A stretch of 64,000 nucleotides of DNA from positions 62,001 to 126,000 of the forward strand of contig JBBDYH010000064.1 in the NCBI GenBank assembly GCA_040901795.1. Reading direction: 5' to 3'. Below the pieces are notes generated by a model, which was given only the letters and a program-made list of their open reading frames with translations, had not been told where the DNA came from and searched no databases. This document shows positions 18,043 through 27,257 of this stretch, one piece after another. The stretch is from JBBDYH01 sp040901795. Its GTDB lineage: Bacteria; Planctomycetota; Planctomycetia; Pirellulales; JALHPA01. Every line of letters begins with the position of its first letter. Position 1 is the first letter of the stretch. A program made the translations under genes and the position numbers.

Positions 18043-18720
18043 ATGGCCGAGATTACATTGCGGGTGCTGGATGGAGCCGACCGAGGCAAAGTCTTCGATG
18101 CTCTTCCCACTCCGGTCTCGATCGGCCGCGAGGAAGGCAATTCCATCCAGCTCAACGACGAGCGGGTGAGTCGCTTCCATCTGAAGATTCAGACCGACCG
18201 CGACAAGGTCGTGCTCACCGACCTGCAGAGCACCAACGGCACCCGGGTCAACGGCGAAGATATTCAGCTTCGGATCTTGCGCTATGGCGATTTGATCACC
18301 CTGGGACGCTCGACATTATTGTTCGGCTCGCGGGACCAAATTGCCGCTCGCCTCCGCGAATTGCGGCCCAAAGGTCCCGCCGAGCCCGACACTGCCCGTG
18401 AAGAGGACGGAAATGGGGATTCGCCGGGCTTCGAGATGGATCCGGATTGGGAAAACGATCCGGAGGTGCAGAAAACGTTGCACATGCTGCGTCCGCCCGC
18501 GTTGCCCGAAGGGCTCAGTCCGGGTCAGGCGGCCGAGGTCAGCGAGATCATCGAGTACGTCCACGTGCGGCTGCGGGAGCTGATCGAGAGCGCGACCATC
18601 AAAACGCCCAAGGAACCGATCGCTCTGGACTTCCAACCGTGGCAGCACCTGCTGGACTTGCAGGCGCTATTGGCGGGCTATCTCCGGCAGATCGGCGACC
18701 CCGGCGAGACGATGGGTTGA
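18043..18720 (+). CDS. FHA-domain protein
   Basis: A phosphothreonine-binding adaptor. Residues ~1-85 form an FHA domain with the conserved SIGREEGNSIQLNDERVSRFH, TDLQSTNGTRVNG and LRYGDLITLG motifs. The rest (about 140 residues) is acidic, then helical (AAEVSEIIEYVHVRLRELI), unlike known effectors. ATG 18043 is chosen because the domain begins right after it; ATG 18004 is possible. It could read phosphorylation by the many planctomycete Ser/Thr kinases; that link is inference. Confidence 0.85.
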   Translation: MAEITLRVLDGADRGKVFDALPTPVSIGREEGNSIQLNDERVSRFHLKIQTDRDKVVLTDLQSTNGTRVNGEDIQLRILRYGDLITLGRSTLLFGSRDQIAARLRELRPKGPAEPDTAREEDGNGDSPGFEMDPDWENDPEVQKTLHMLRPPALPEGLSPGQAAEVSEIIEYVHVRLRELIESATIKTPKEPIALDFQPWQHLLDLQALLAGYLRQIGDPGETMG

Positions 18721-18797
18721 TTTCTTGAACGGCGAGCGGGGTGACGTCAGTCCCGCGATCGGTTGCAATTCGAATCCACTCCGCCTTATCGGCCGGT

Positions 18798-19451
18798 TCA
18801 CACCGGCCGCTCGCCGCGCGGCGTCTCCTCTCCGTCGCTAATCATCACCAGCCGCAGTAAGTCCGCCAATGACTCGGCTTCGAGCTTGCGCATCAGGTTC
18901 GCGCGGCGCGCTTCAATGCCGCGGCGGGTCAGCCCCAATTCAATCGCAATTTCCTTATTGCTTTTGCCGGTGCGTAGCCGCTCCAGCACGTCGCGTTCTC
19001 CCTCGGTGAGCCGCGACAGTTTCTCCCGGGCCTCTTTCAGATCGCGCAACCGCTGCCGGTTGCCGCGATCCTTTGCCAGCGCCTGTTGGATCCGGTCGAG
19101 CAACACCTGTTGGCTGTACGGCTTCTGAATGACGTCAATCGCGCCGGCCTTCATCGCCTTAACCGCAATGGGCACCTCCGCGTAGGCGGTGAGCAGGATG
19201 ATGGGGATCCCGACGTTCATCTCATTCAGCCGCTCCTGCAGCTCTAAACCGCTCATGCCCGGCATCCGCAGGTCAAGCACCAGACAGCCGGCGCTCTCCA
19301 CGTCCGGCGACGCCAGGAAGTCGGCTGCGGAAGCATACGAACGAATATTGAGGCCCACGGACCGGATGAGGAACTCCAGCGATTGCCGCGCATCGGCATC
19401 GTCGTCGACCACCAGGACCGTATCTGTGTCGATTTCACTCGCTATCGCCAT
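18798..19451 (-). CDS. FixJ-family response regulator
   Basis: Transcription regulator with an N-terminal receiver domain (VLVVDDDADARQSL; phospho-acceptor Asp in LVLDLRMPG; LLTAYAE; KPYSQQ) and a C-terminal LuxR-type helix-turn-helix (LTEGERDVLERLRTGKSNKEIAIELGLT split over the domain). ATG 19451 has GGAGAG seven bases upstream; ATG 19466 also fits. It overlaps the end of the histidine kinase gene, so the pair is translationally coupled. In FixJ systems this architecture activates respiration genes; the targets here are unknown. Confidence 0.9.
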   Translation of the reverse strand: MAIASEIDTDTVLVVDDDADARQSLEFLIRSVGLNIRSYASAADFLASPDVESAGCLVLDLRMPGMSGLELQERLNEMNVGIPIILLTAYAEVPIAVKAMKAGAIDVIQKPYSQQVLLDRIQQALAKDRGNRQRLRDLKEAREKLSRLTEGERDVLERLRTGKSNKEIAIELGLTRRGIEARRANLMRKLEAESLADLLRLVMISDGEETPRGERPV

Positions 19452-20640
19452 TGCTCGTCTCTCCATGTCTTATGGGAAGAGTGAAACGAAAGCAGGCGCC
19501 GCGATCCGCATTCGGCTCCACCCAGATCCGGCCGCCATGCCATTGCAGGATCGAACGACTGATCGGCAGCCCCATTCCCAATCCGAAGGGCTTTGTCGAG
19601 AAGAACGGTTCGAATAACCGCTCGGCGGCCTCGCCCCGCAGGCCGCGACCGCGATCGCATACGGCGACCTCAATTTCGTTACCAGCGCTTGGCGCGCCGC
19701 GAATGGTCAGGCGGCGCTCCTCAAGCGGCGTGTCGGTCATGGCTTCCAACGAGTTGCGCACTAAGCCGACAATGACCTGCTCGATTTGCGATTCATCCGC
19801 CAAGACCGGCGGGAAATCGGCGTCAAATTCAAGTTCGACTCGGACGCGCGATTGCCGGATTTCCGGCTCGATGAGATCCAGCAGGCGGCGAATCAAGGAC
19901 TCCAGATCGATTTCAACCTGATGGGGTCCTTTCCGCCGAACAAAGTTCCGCAAGCGATCGACGATCTCGCCCGCGCGCAGCGCCGCGTCGCGGATCAGCT
20001 CCAGGACGCTGGTCAATTCCGGGCTGTCGATTTGGTTCCCCTGCAGCCGGTTGGCACAGCCTTGAGCGTAGTTTGAAATCGCGGTCAAGGGTTGATTTAG
20101 CTCGTGAGCCAGCCGTCCCGCCATGTCGCCCAGCGTATTGAGACGGGCAATGTCCGAGAGCTGGTCGTTGAGGCGCTTGGCTGCCTCAGCCGGCGCATGC
20201 TGGGCCGCAACGTGGCGATAAAATTCGGCGTTGATGCGGCTCGGCGCCTCCGCATTCCGTTGAATCGCCACGTAATGCGTGGTCTGACCGTCCGCCGCAC
20301 GGACCGGGCAGATGCTCAACTGCATCCGGAATTCCGAGCCGTCCTTGCGATAATTGTACGTTTCCCCTCGCCAGCAGCCGTCTTGTTGTACGTCCCGTTT
20401 CAACCGATCCAGCACCGCCCGCTCGGTGCGCGGCCCTTGCAAAAGGCGCGGCGAACGGCCGACAACTTCTTGGGCCCGGTAGCCGGTCATTTGCTCGAAA
20501 CCACGATTGGCGTAAACAATGTGTGGACCTGGCGCATCCAACTGAGCATCGGTGATGAGCACCCCCTCTTCCAAACAGTCTAGAGCCGTCTCGAGCAAGC
20601 GTGACAAAGGGGCGTCATTCCGATGGGACAGCAGATCCAT
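19435..20640 (-). CDS. PAS-domain sensor histidine kinase (FixL-like)
   Basis: A soluble sensor kinase for the overlapping FixJ-like regulator. An N-terminal PAS domain (residues ~15-130) contains ANRGFEQMTGYRAQEVVGR, followed by SPRLLQGPRTE. The dimerisation/phospho-acceptor site is RLAHELNQPLTAISNYAQG with the phospho-His, and the ATPase domain has VRNSLEAM, VCDRGRGL, PFFSTKPFGLGMGLPI. No membrane segment is present, so it senses a cytoplasmic signal. The PAS sequence resembles LOV domains, but the flavin-linking Cys position holds Pro. 401 residues. Confidence 0.9.
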   Translation of the reverse strand: MDLLSHRNDAPLSRLLETALDCLEEGVLITDAQLDAPGPHIVYANRGFEQMTGYRAQEVVGRSPRLLQGPRTERAVLDRLKRDVQQDGCWRGETYNYRKDGSEFRMQLSICPVRAADGQTTHYVAIQRNAEAPSRINAEFYRHVAAQHAPAEAAKRLNDQLSDIARLNTLGDMAGRLAHELNQPLTAISNYAQGCANRLQGNQIDSPELTSVLELIRDAALRAGEIVDRLRNFVRRKGPHQVEIDLESLIRRLLDLIEPEIRQSRVRVELEFDADFPPVLADESQIEQVIVGLVRNSLEAMTDTPLEERRLTIRGAPSAGNEIEVAVCDRGRGLRGEAAERLFEPFFSTKPFGLGMGLPISRSILQWHGGRIWVEPNADRGACFRFTLPIRHGETSNGDSE

Positions 20641-20917
20641 AACGGAAAGCGACGTTAATGCGCAGCAACTCCGGTGCCATCAACCTGCTTGGGGTTGAGA
20701 CAGACCGTTCCAGTTGCCACATATTTCTTGCAGCGCAAACTGTATTCCGGCCAAGAGTTAAAGGGAATCCCGAATTCGATGCTCACATAGGCAGTTTAAT
20801 TACCCCATGTGGACTTCCGCAAGCGGACAGTGGGAAGCCGACTTGGCCGTTTATCGTTCGCTCCATGTGTGTTTCATCGCGAGAGTCCCAGTGCAGGTGC
20901 GATGCCGATGGTGGCGA

Positions 20918-22102
20918 TTAGCTTTGCCCCAACGATGTCGCGACCTGAATCCCGGTCAGAAAGCGGCTAAGAATCGAATCGCTGACCAGTAGACCATCCC
21001 GCGTCAGTCGAATCCGCTGGTCGTCGTCTGAGATTAGTTGCAGCTCGACAAGCGGCTGCAGCATCTCCCCCACGAGCGAATCAAGGCTCATACCCGTCTT
21101 CTTTTCAAACCACACCCGGTCGATCCCTTCTCGCCGCCGCAGAGCAAACACCAGCACTTCCAACGCGCGCTCGCCGTCGTCCAACCGTTCGCTCTCGGCC
21201 AGCGGCGACCGACGGCCCAACACGCGTGCGATGTACGTTGTTGTACTGCGGTGGTTCATCGAGCGAACGCCGTTCAGGTAGCGAGCCGCGCCGGGTCCTG
21301 CGGCGAAGTATTCCTCACCCAACCAATAGGCCTCGTTATGGCGGCAGCGTTTGCCGGCCCGCGCGAAGTTCGAGACCTCATAGTGCTCAAAACCGGCGGC
21401 ATCAAGCCGATCGATGGCGGTCTCGAACATCGTCCGATCAAGCTCTTCCGCGACAGGGTACATGTGCCCCTGCCGGAGGCGATTCCAAAACTGGGTCCCT
21501 CGCTCAAACGTCAATCCATACGTCGAGATATGACCGGGCTGCAGCTCGATCGCCATCTCGAGGTCGGACTTCCAGTCGTCGAGCGATTCGCCAGGCGCGG
21601 CAAAGATCAAGTCGAGTGACACGTCGATGTCGTGTAAGCGGACGAGCTCGACAGCATGGCGAATGTCGGCCGCCGAATGCTGGCGCTCGAGCGCGCGGAG
21701 CTTTTGTTCGTCAAACGACTGGGCGCCAAGGCTGATACGCGTGACGCCATTTTCGGCCAGCGTTGCCACCGTCTGTGGACTCAGATCTTCTGGATTGGCC
21801 TCAACGGAAAATTCATGCTCACGATCTAGCGGATGCCACTTCAGCACGTGGGCCAACAATCGGCGCAGGGCCGGACCCTTAAGCTGCGTCGGCGTCCCGC
21901 CGCCCAAGAACAATGTCTCCACGGGCCGCGGCGTCTCCAGCCAGGACAGCTCGCGCGCGAGCGCTTCGAGATACGGCTCGATCAGATCGTCGCGACCGGC
22001 GACCAGCGTAAAACTGCAGTAGCCGCAGCGACGCGCGCAAAACGGAACGTGAATGTAAGCGGCACGGGCAGTTTGCGGCTGAGCGTATTCTAACGGCGAC
22101 AT
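20918..22102 (-). CDS. hemW: HemW-like radical SAM haem chaperone
   Basis: Radical SAM protein, formerly annotated as oxygen-independent coproporphyrinogen oxidase, now understood to insert haem into respiratory enzymes. The cluster motif is CARRCGYCSF after YIHVPF, followed by ETLFLGGGTPTQL, SVEANPEDL, RISLGAQSFD and HYEVSNFARAGKRCRHNEAYW; the C-terminal HemN domain is present. It has the HemW-type C-x3-C-x2-C spacing followed by SF. ATG 22102 has a GGGG ribosome site; the open frame extends to GTG 22135. 394 residues. Confidence 0.9.
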   Translation of the reverse strand: MSPLEYAQPQTARAAYIHVPFCARRCGYCSFTLVAGRDDLIEPYLEALARELSWLETPRPVETLFLGGGTPTQLKGPALRRLLAHVLKWHPLDREHEFSVEANPEDLSPQTVATLAENGVTRISLGAQSFDEQKLRALERQHSAADIRHAVELVRLHDIDVSLDLIFAAPGESLDDWKSDLEMAIELQPGHISTYGLTFERGTQFWNRLRQGHMYPVAEELDRTMFETAIDRLDAAGFEHYEVSNFARAGKRCRHNEAYWLGEEYFAAGPGAARYLNGVRSMNHRSTTTYIARVLGRRSPLAESERLDDGERALEVLVFALRRREGIDRVWFEKKTGMSLDSLVGEMLQPLVELQLISDDDQRIRLTRDGLLVSDSILSRFLTGIQVATSLGQS

Positions 22103-22203
22103 TGCCCCATTATACGCGTCTGGAGACCTACGCACTTAACTCAATGCTCCTGGCGCCTGACTGCTGACCCCCTGACGCCGAACCCTGAACCCTGAACCCT
22201 CCT

Positions 22204-23043
22204 TCACACCCACAGCCGCAACCGCCCATCGAGCATGTCGGGCAGCTTCCGCTCCACCAGCCGTGTGACCTGCTTGGCGGTATATCGGGTGCTCAAGTGC
22301 GACGCGATGATCAATTCGTTTTTAAAGCGGTCTCGCCGCTCCGCGATATCATCCAAATGGATATGGCCGTATTTGTGGATCTTGTCCTTCTTGTGCGAGC
22401 GGTGCACGAAGGTAATCTCGGTGATCAACACAACGGCATCAAACATCGCCGGGCAGTCGTCGAGCCCCTCGGGAGCGCTGTCTCCCAGATACGCCACCAG
22501 CGGCATGCGGACCTCGTCGGTCACTTCCTTCCCCGACAGCCGCAAATCACGGATCTGTTCACCTGGCAGACCAAAATACTCAGGCTTAAGTTTCTTGCGC
22601 CGCTCCCAAACGACAAAACCCAACGACGGCAGCGTATGCTTGGTGGCGGAAACCGTCACCACGTGCTCGCGCGATAGTTCGATCTCGTCGCCCGGCCGCG
22701 CCGCCACAAAACGGCAGGGCATCCGCCCACGATCGAGCCGCGTGAAGAGCTTGAGAATCTTTTCCAGCGGGTCGATCGCGTGCTCGGGAAGATAGATCGT
22801 CGGCGGCTCCATCTTCATCATTCGCCGCCGCGCCACATAGACCGGCAACGCGGCGATGTGATCCAGATGCGTGTGCGACACGAACCATGTGCCGGTCCCC
22901 ATGAACGACCAGGGCTGGGCGCCAAAGTCGAATCCGAGCTTCAGCTCCGGAACCCGCCAGTAAGTCTGCACGGCGGCGCGCGAGTAGCCTTCGATGGTCA
23001 GTCCTTTGTGGACCAACGTGTGCACCGGCGCGTTCTCGACCAT
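22204..23043 (-). CDS. Metallo-beta-lactamase fold hydrolase, RNase Z-like
   Basis: Probable metal-dependent nuclease or phosphodiesterase. The zinc motif is FVSHTHLDHIAALPVY, then YLGDSAPEG, VVLITEITFVHRSHK and ASHLSTRYT, corresponding to motifs 2-5 of the RNase Z family. It has 279 residues, near short-form tRNase Z (~310), but the N-terminus differs from the classical form. A tRNA 3'-processing role is possible but not proven by sequence. Downstream lies a short spacer with tandem GAACCCT units. Confidence 0.8.
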   Translation of the reverse strand: MVENAPVHTLVHKGLTIEGYSRAAVQTYWRVPELKLGFDFGAQPWSFMGTGTWFVSHTHLDHIAALPVYVARRRMMKMEPPTIYLPEHAIDPLEKILKLFTRLDRGRMPCRFVAARPGDEIELSREHVVTVSATKHTLPSLGFVVWERRKKLKPEYFGLPGEQIRDLRLSGKEVTDEVRMPLVAYLGDSAPEGLDDCPAMFDAVVLITEITFVHRSHKKDKIHKYGHIHLDDIAERRDRFKNELIIASHLSTRYTAKQVTRLVERKLPDMLDGRLRLWV

Positions 23044-23238
23044 GGGGGAGTTCAGGCTGTTGGAGTTCAGGCTTCAGCCTGTTCGGCGGCCAGGAAAGTT
23101 GCGCGTTGCCTGCAAGCTAAAGCTTGTACTCCAACATGCTAAGCCTTGTACTCCAGCCGTCAATGCGGCCCGTTGGAGTTCAGGCTTTAGCCTGTCGGCA
23201 CAAGCTAAAGCTTGAACTCCAGCAGGCATTAAACCCAG
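23044..23238. repeat. Cluster of GGAGTTCAGGCTT-type palindromic repeats
   Basis: Several alternating arms, TGGAGTTCAGGCTTCAGCCT and GCAAGCTAAAGCTTGTACTC with variants, form at least two inverted pairs. The same family appears as tandem units at 54065-54148. No coding content. Confidence 0.75.
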
Positions 23239-23239
23239 C

Positions 23240-23809
23240 TCAATGTGGCTCGCGCGGCAGCATTCGCGCGTGGGGGGGCAACTCCTTAGGCGGCGCGATT
23301 CCGTGTGTTTCCTCGGCCCACGCCTCGCGGTCGGCATCGCTGGCATAGAACCGCAGCCACACCGTTTCGTCGCCACCGGCCTCGGAACAGTCCCAGTGCA
23401 GGAACGTGCTCGAGTTGTCGATCTTCTTTTCGGGCGAAGGCAGGATATCGCGGTAGATGAGCGTGTAGAGCTGCCGATCGGTTAAATGGTCCGTGAAGTC
23501 GAGCACGATCCGCTTCTGGTAAAGCACGTCGATAGTCGCCCAGAGCCTATCGTGCAGCGTCGCATCGTCGAGCTTATCGGGATGGACGAGCGTCAACTCT
23601 GGCGAGAACCACTTGCTGATTTCCAGCACCGGCGCTCGTTCCCAGGCCAGCATCGAGGCCAGCAGCTCGTTCTCAACTGGCGTGGGCAGCTCGCGACGGT
23701 TGACAAATTCGATCGATTCGTCGAAGAACGGCTCGAGCTGGTCGCGCAGTTGGGCGTTGCGCAACAAGTGCTCAACCTCGTCGGATTTCGTCGGTCGAAC
23801 GCTCGACAT
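23240..23809 (-). CDS. Hypothetical protein
   Basis: A soluble ~189-residue protein from the ATG at 23809 (MSSVRPTKSDEVE). An open frame extends upstream to 23914, but its extra N-terminal part looks unlike coding sequence. Conserved-looking stretches are LASMLAWERAPVLEISKWF, DRQLYTLIYRDILPSPEKKI and a C-terminal Pro/His-rich end. I do not recognise a domain; composition is acidic and helical. It sits alone between repeats and rpiB. Confidence 0.65.
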   Translation of the reverse strand: MSSVRPTKSDEVEHLLRNAQLRDQLEPFFDESIEFVNRRELPTPVENELLASMLAWERAPVLEISKWFSPELTLVHPDKLDDATLHDRLWATIDVLYQKRIVLDFTDHLTDRQLYTLIYRDILPSPEKKIDNSSTFLHWDCSEAGGDETVWLRFYASDADREAWAEETHGIAPPKELPPHARMLPREPH

Positions 23810-24112
23810 CGCTCTCGCTCCGTCACTGCAAAGGGAATTGCCCCAGTAAAAGCGGCGCGCGCAAGCGAACGTGGGTGCACGCTTGTGTTGCCAGTACAGC
23901 GCTCCCGCTTTCAACCCACCGACGAGCGCCTAAGTATCGAATCTACTTGGGATGCGATTTGTCGCAAGTGGTGGCACAAGCGAATGCCGGAAAAGAACTT
24001 AGTGGCGCCTTTTTACGACCGCTACGCGTGGAGAAGTCACCCGGCAAAGTCGGTGCAATCGTCACAGGCAGCGGCGCGAAGGAGGAGGGACGTCTGAAAG
24101 CGTCACTCATCC

Positions 24113-24556
24113 TCACGCCTTGTGCTCCAGGTCGGCGATCTTCTCGACGCGCCGCGCATGGCGGCCGCCCTCGAACGGCGTGCTCAGCCAGATCTCCACC
24201 ATCCGGTCGATGAGCTTTTCGCCCAGCATGTCGGCCGAAAGGCAGAGCACGTTCAGATCGTTGTGACGGCGGCTCATTTCGGCGGTCAGATCATCGTGAC
24301 AGGGCGCTGCGCGCACGCCGGGAAATTTATTGGCGGCGATGCTCATGCCAATCCCTGTGCCGCAAATCAGAATCCCGCGATCGACTTCTCCTTTGCTGAC
24401 CAGGCTGCCGACGTGTGCCGCGATATCCGGGTAATCCACACTGGCGCCGCCATCGGTTCCTTCGTCGAGCACCTCGTGACCCAGCCGGCGCACAAGATCG
24501 ATGATCTTCTGCTTGACCTGGTAGCCGCGGTGGTCGCTTCCCACAATGATTCGCAT
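24113..24556 (-). CDS. rpiB: Ribose-5-phosphate isomerase B
   Basis: Interconverts ribose-5-phosphate and ribulose-5-phosphate. The 147-residue protein starts MRIIVGSDHRGYQVK and has SVDYPDIAAHV, GILICGTGIGMSIAANK with the active-site Cys, and HNDLNVLCLSADM. ATG 24556 gives the family's standard start; 22 additional in-frame residues upstream are unlikely. It follows the Sua5/phosphatase fusion, the same order as ywlC-ywlE-rpiB in Bacillus. Confidence 0.95.
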   Translation of the reverse strand: MRIIVGSDHRGYQVKQKIIDLVRRLGHEVLDEGTDGGASVDYPDIAAHVGSLVSKGEVDRGILICGTGIGMSIAANKFPGVRAAPCHDDLTAEMSRRHNDLNVLCLSADMLGEKLIDRMVEIWLSTPFEGGRHARRVEKIADLEHKA

Positions 24557-24638
24557 AACTTTTCCTCGTGGCGATTCTCGCCGCTCGCTAGGGCTCATGG
24601 CCCCTTGCTGTTGCAGTCGCAAGCTCCGCTCTCGCGAT

Positions 24639-25763
24639 TCAGATCTCCAACTGCTTCAATCGCCCTTCCAGTTCCGCCTTGATCTGCTCGGCGCACTGCT
24701 GATACAGCTCGACCGGGCCGCCGATGGGATCCGGCACGTCGCGCAGATCCAGACACAATAGCTCGCAGCGCTTCGCCGCCTCCGGCCACTGCGCAAGGAT
24801 TGCTTGTCGATGCGAGCGCGTCATGGTCCAAATCACATCGGCATGCCGTACCAACTGCGCCGTCAGTGGCTGGCTCTCGTGCTGCGTCAGGTCCACGCCC
24901 ATGGCGCGCATGACGTCCACCGCCTCCGCCGCAGGCCGACCTCCCATATAGGCTGAGAGACCCGCCGACATCACGACGATACCCTTCTCTTCCAACTCGT
25001 CGATACTGCAACCGACGCGTTCGGCGAGCAGCTTGCGACACATCGCCTCGGCCATCGGGCTGCGGCAAGTGTTGCCCGTGCAGATGAACAGCAGAAACAG
25101 GCTCGACAGCCGGCGCAGCGTCTGTTCCGACACGACGCCGGACCGCAACACCGAGAACCCCTCGTCGTCCACCTTGACCACCGAAGAAGCTTGAGCAAAG
25201 CGGCTGCGACCGTCGTCCAGCACTAACGCGACGTCGTCCCCCAGAGCGCTCACCACCTGCTGCGCGCTATATGGCTCGGGCTCGCCGGTACGGTTCGCGC
25301 TGGTCATTGCCACGGGGCCGGCCAGCATCCGCAGCACGTCGAGGAAGGTTTCGTGGCCTGGCACGCGCAGGCCAACCAATCGCTCCGGAGCGACCGCTTG
25401 TTGCACCGATGAGGGGAGTTGGTTGATCAGGCTCTCCGGATGGTCGTCCGGGCAGACCAACGTCACCGGTCCTGGCCAACAGCGTCGCGCCAGCCGCAGC
25501 GCCAGCTTGCTCATCTTGGGCGCGTAATCCAAGGCGTCGTCGGCGCTTTTCACCGCCAGCGTCAGCGGTTTCTCGCCGGCCGCCCGTTGTTTGACGGCCA
25601 ACATCTCTGCGATTGCGTCCTCGTTGAGCGCGCTGGCGGCCAGCGCATACACCGTTTCGGTCGGAAACACGACGAGCTTTCCCTCAGCCAGCGCCTGGAC
25701 CGCGCGATGCACCACGTCGCGCGAGTCTTCCGCGCTGCGAACGTCGATCACCAGAGGCGCCAT
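24639..25763 (-). CDS. Fused L-threonylcarbamoyladenylate synthase and low-Mr protein phosphatase (arginine-phosphatase-like)
   Basis: Two enzymes on one chain. Residues ~5-205 are a Sua5/YrdC domain (KLVVFPTETVYAL, KQRAAGEKPLTLAV, GPVTLVCPDD, TSANRTGEP) that makes threonylcarbamoyl-AMP for tRNA t6A. Residues ~220-374 are a low-molecular-weight phosphatase with P-loop CTGNTCRSPMAE and late DVPDPIGG acid motif. The P-loop residue after Asn is Thr, as in the arginine phosphatase YwlE, where tyrosine phosphatases usually have Ile. ATG 25763 has GGAAAG upstream; the open frame extends to a TTG at 25826. rpiB follows after ~80 nt. Confidence 0.9.
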   Translation of the reverse strand: MAPLVIDVRSAEDSRDVVHRAVQALAEGKLVVFPTETVYALAASALNEDAIAEMLAVKQRAAGEKPLTLAVKSADDALDYAPKMSKLALRLARRCWPGPVTLVCPDDHPESLINQLPSSVQQAVAPERLVGLRVPGHETFLDVLRMLAGPVAMTSANRTGEPEPYSAQQVVSALGDDVALVLDDGRSRFAQASSVVKVDDEGFSVLRSGVVSEQTLRRLSSLFLLFICTGNTCRSPMAEAMCRKLLAERVGCSIDELEEKGIVVMSAGLSAYMGGRPAAEAVDVMRAMGVDLTQHESQPLTAQLVRHADVIWTMTRSHRQAILAQWPEAAKRCELLCLDLRDVPDPIGGPVELYQQCAEQIKAELEGRLKQLEI

Positions 25764-26134
25764 CGAACTACTTTCCAGCCTCGCGGCTTGCCGGTCGGAG
25801 AAGCGAACGCTATCAGCTACGAGCAATAGTCGCGACCAGTGCGCGTAGCACCGCTTCCGGCTCGCTCAATAGAAGGGAACATCGCGGTCGGACAATCCAG
25901 TTTTATACCCCAGCACGGCAGCGTTCGTCAAGAGTTGCACCAATCATGATCGTCGTAAAGGATACTATGGCAATGCTTTATGCGGCATCACCGTTTCAAC
26001 GGCACTCTGTGCGATCGCTAGCACACACCATTGAGAGGCGGCTACAATCGAACGTGTGAGCATGCCAGCGAACCAGCGGCTTTGCTGCCGCCTTTAGCAC
26101 CGCATAGATCAAGACGCGCAAGACAAGGCATAAC
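25764..26134. other. Intergenic region, no gene seen
   Basis: 371 nt between divergent genes. No frame with coding character and no tRNA-like fold was seen; it should contain promoters for the Sua5 fusion (minus) and the NHL lipoprotein (plus). Confidence 0.4.
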
Positions 26135-27055
26135 TTGAAACGCACCATCGGAGTACTGGCGGTTGTTTTCGTCGGGGGATTGTTCGCCGGCTGTCAACGT
26201 GGTGGCGAGAACACCGGTGAGCTGGTCAACGTCTGGGGCCGCCGCGGCATCTCGGAGGGGCGGCTGCAAAAGCCACGGGCGATCACGATCGATGGCAACG
26301 ACGAAATCTACATCGTCGATATGACTGCCCGCATCCAGGTGTTTGACCTGGATGGGAACTATCTCCGGGGCTGGCAGACGCCGGCGCACGACGTTGGCCG
26401 CCCGACGGGGCTCTCGGTCGATCGCGACGGCAATATCCTGGTCGCCGATACGCACTACCATCGGCTGCTCATCTATTCGCCACAGGGTGAATTGCTACGG
26501 CAAATTGGTGGAACGCACGGCCTCGGACCGGGGGAATTTGGTTTCCTCACCGATGCCGTCCAGGACTCGCGGGGAAATTACTTCATCTCTGAATACGGCG
26601 AGTTCGACCGCATTCACAAGTATAACCGCGATGGCGAGCTGATTAAGGAGTGGGGCGGGCACGGACGCGCGGCCGGCGAATTCCTGCGCCCGCAGTCGCT
26701 AGCAATCGACGAGCAGGATCATCTGTGGGTGGCCGACTCGTGCAATCATCGCATCCAAATCTTCGATAGCGACGGCAAATTGCTCCGCACGTGGGGCGAA
26801 GCCGGCTCGGCGCCGGGACAGCTTTACTATCCCTACGGTGTTGTGCTCGATGGAAAGGGGCACCTGTATGTCGTCGAATACGGCAATCACCGGGTACAGA
26901 AATTCACGCTCAAGGGAGAGTCGCTCGGCTGCTGGGGCGAAAGCGGCCGCGAGCCGGGTCAATTGTTCAACCCCTGGGGCCTCGCCCAGAGCAGCGACGG
27001 CAGGCTCTTTGTGCTCGATACGAACAACCATCGCGTGCAAGAAATACAGTTGTGA
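26135..27055 (+). CDS. NHL-repeat lipoprotein
   Basis: An exported beta-propeller protein. The signal peptide MKRTIGVLAVVFVGGLFAGC ends at a lipobox Cys, giving a membrane-anchored lipoprotein. The mature part has about six NHL repeats with the recurring pattern PxGLSVDRDGNILVADTxxHR and QIFDSDGKLLRTWG. The start is TTG 26135; no ATG would include the signal peptide. 306 residues. NHL propellers bind proteins or ligands; the partner is not visible. The next gene is also a lipoprotein. Confidence 0.87.
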   Translation: MKRTIGVLAVVFVGGLFAGCQRGGENTGELVNVWGRRGISEGRLQKPRAITIDGNDEIYIVDMTARIQVFDLDGNYLRGWQTPAHDVGRPTGLSVDRDGNILVADTHYHRLLIYSPQGELLRQIGGTHGLGPGEFGFLTDAVQDSRGNYFISEYGEFDRIHKYNRDGELIKEWGGHGRAAGEFLRPQSLAIDEQDHLWVADSCNHRIQIFDSDGKLLRTWGEAGSAPGQLYYPYGVVLDGKGHLYVVEYGNHRVQKFTLKGESLGCWGESGREPGQLFNPWGLAQSSDGRLFVLDTNNHRVQEIQL

Positions 27056-27068
27056 GCCAACAGTTTTG

Positions 27069-27126
27069 TTTAACCCGCAGCCGAAGGCGATGATCTTGAC
27101 TGCCTCGCCTGCGGCTGCGGGTTAAA
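27069..27126. terminator. Hairpin between NHL lipoprotein and cyclophilin genes
   Basis: A 22-nt arm TTTAACCCGCAGCCGAAGGCGA faces a nearly perfect complement TCGCCTGCGGCTGCGGGTTAAA with a short loop. The strong stem after the lipoprotein gene can end transcription; it also resembles REP elements. Confidence 0.6.
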
Positions 27127-27257
27127 CGAGGCAAGTTTCTCCCGCAGAATCGTGCTATTAACGACGTCAGAATCGCCGTTGCAAAAAACGGCGGGTCCGA
27201 CGATGATACCGCCCTCCGCATCGAGCAGACCTAATCGCATGGAGGCTTGAAAGGTCA

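Noticed and set aside
20658..20921. Short plus-strand ORF of 87 residues
   Set aside because: No ribosome site, unusual composition, no recognisable motif; probably chance.
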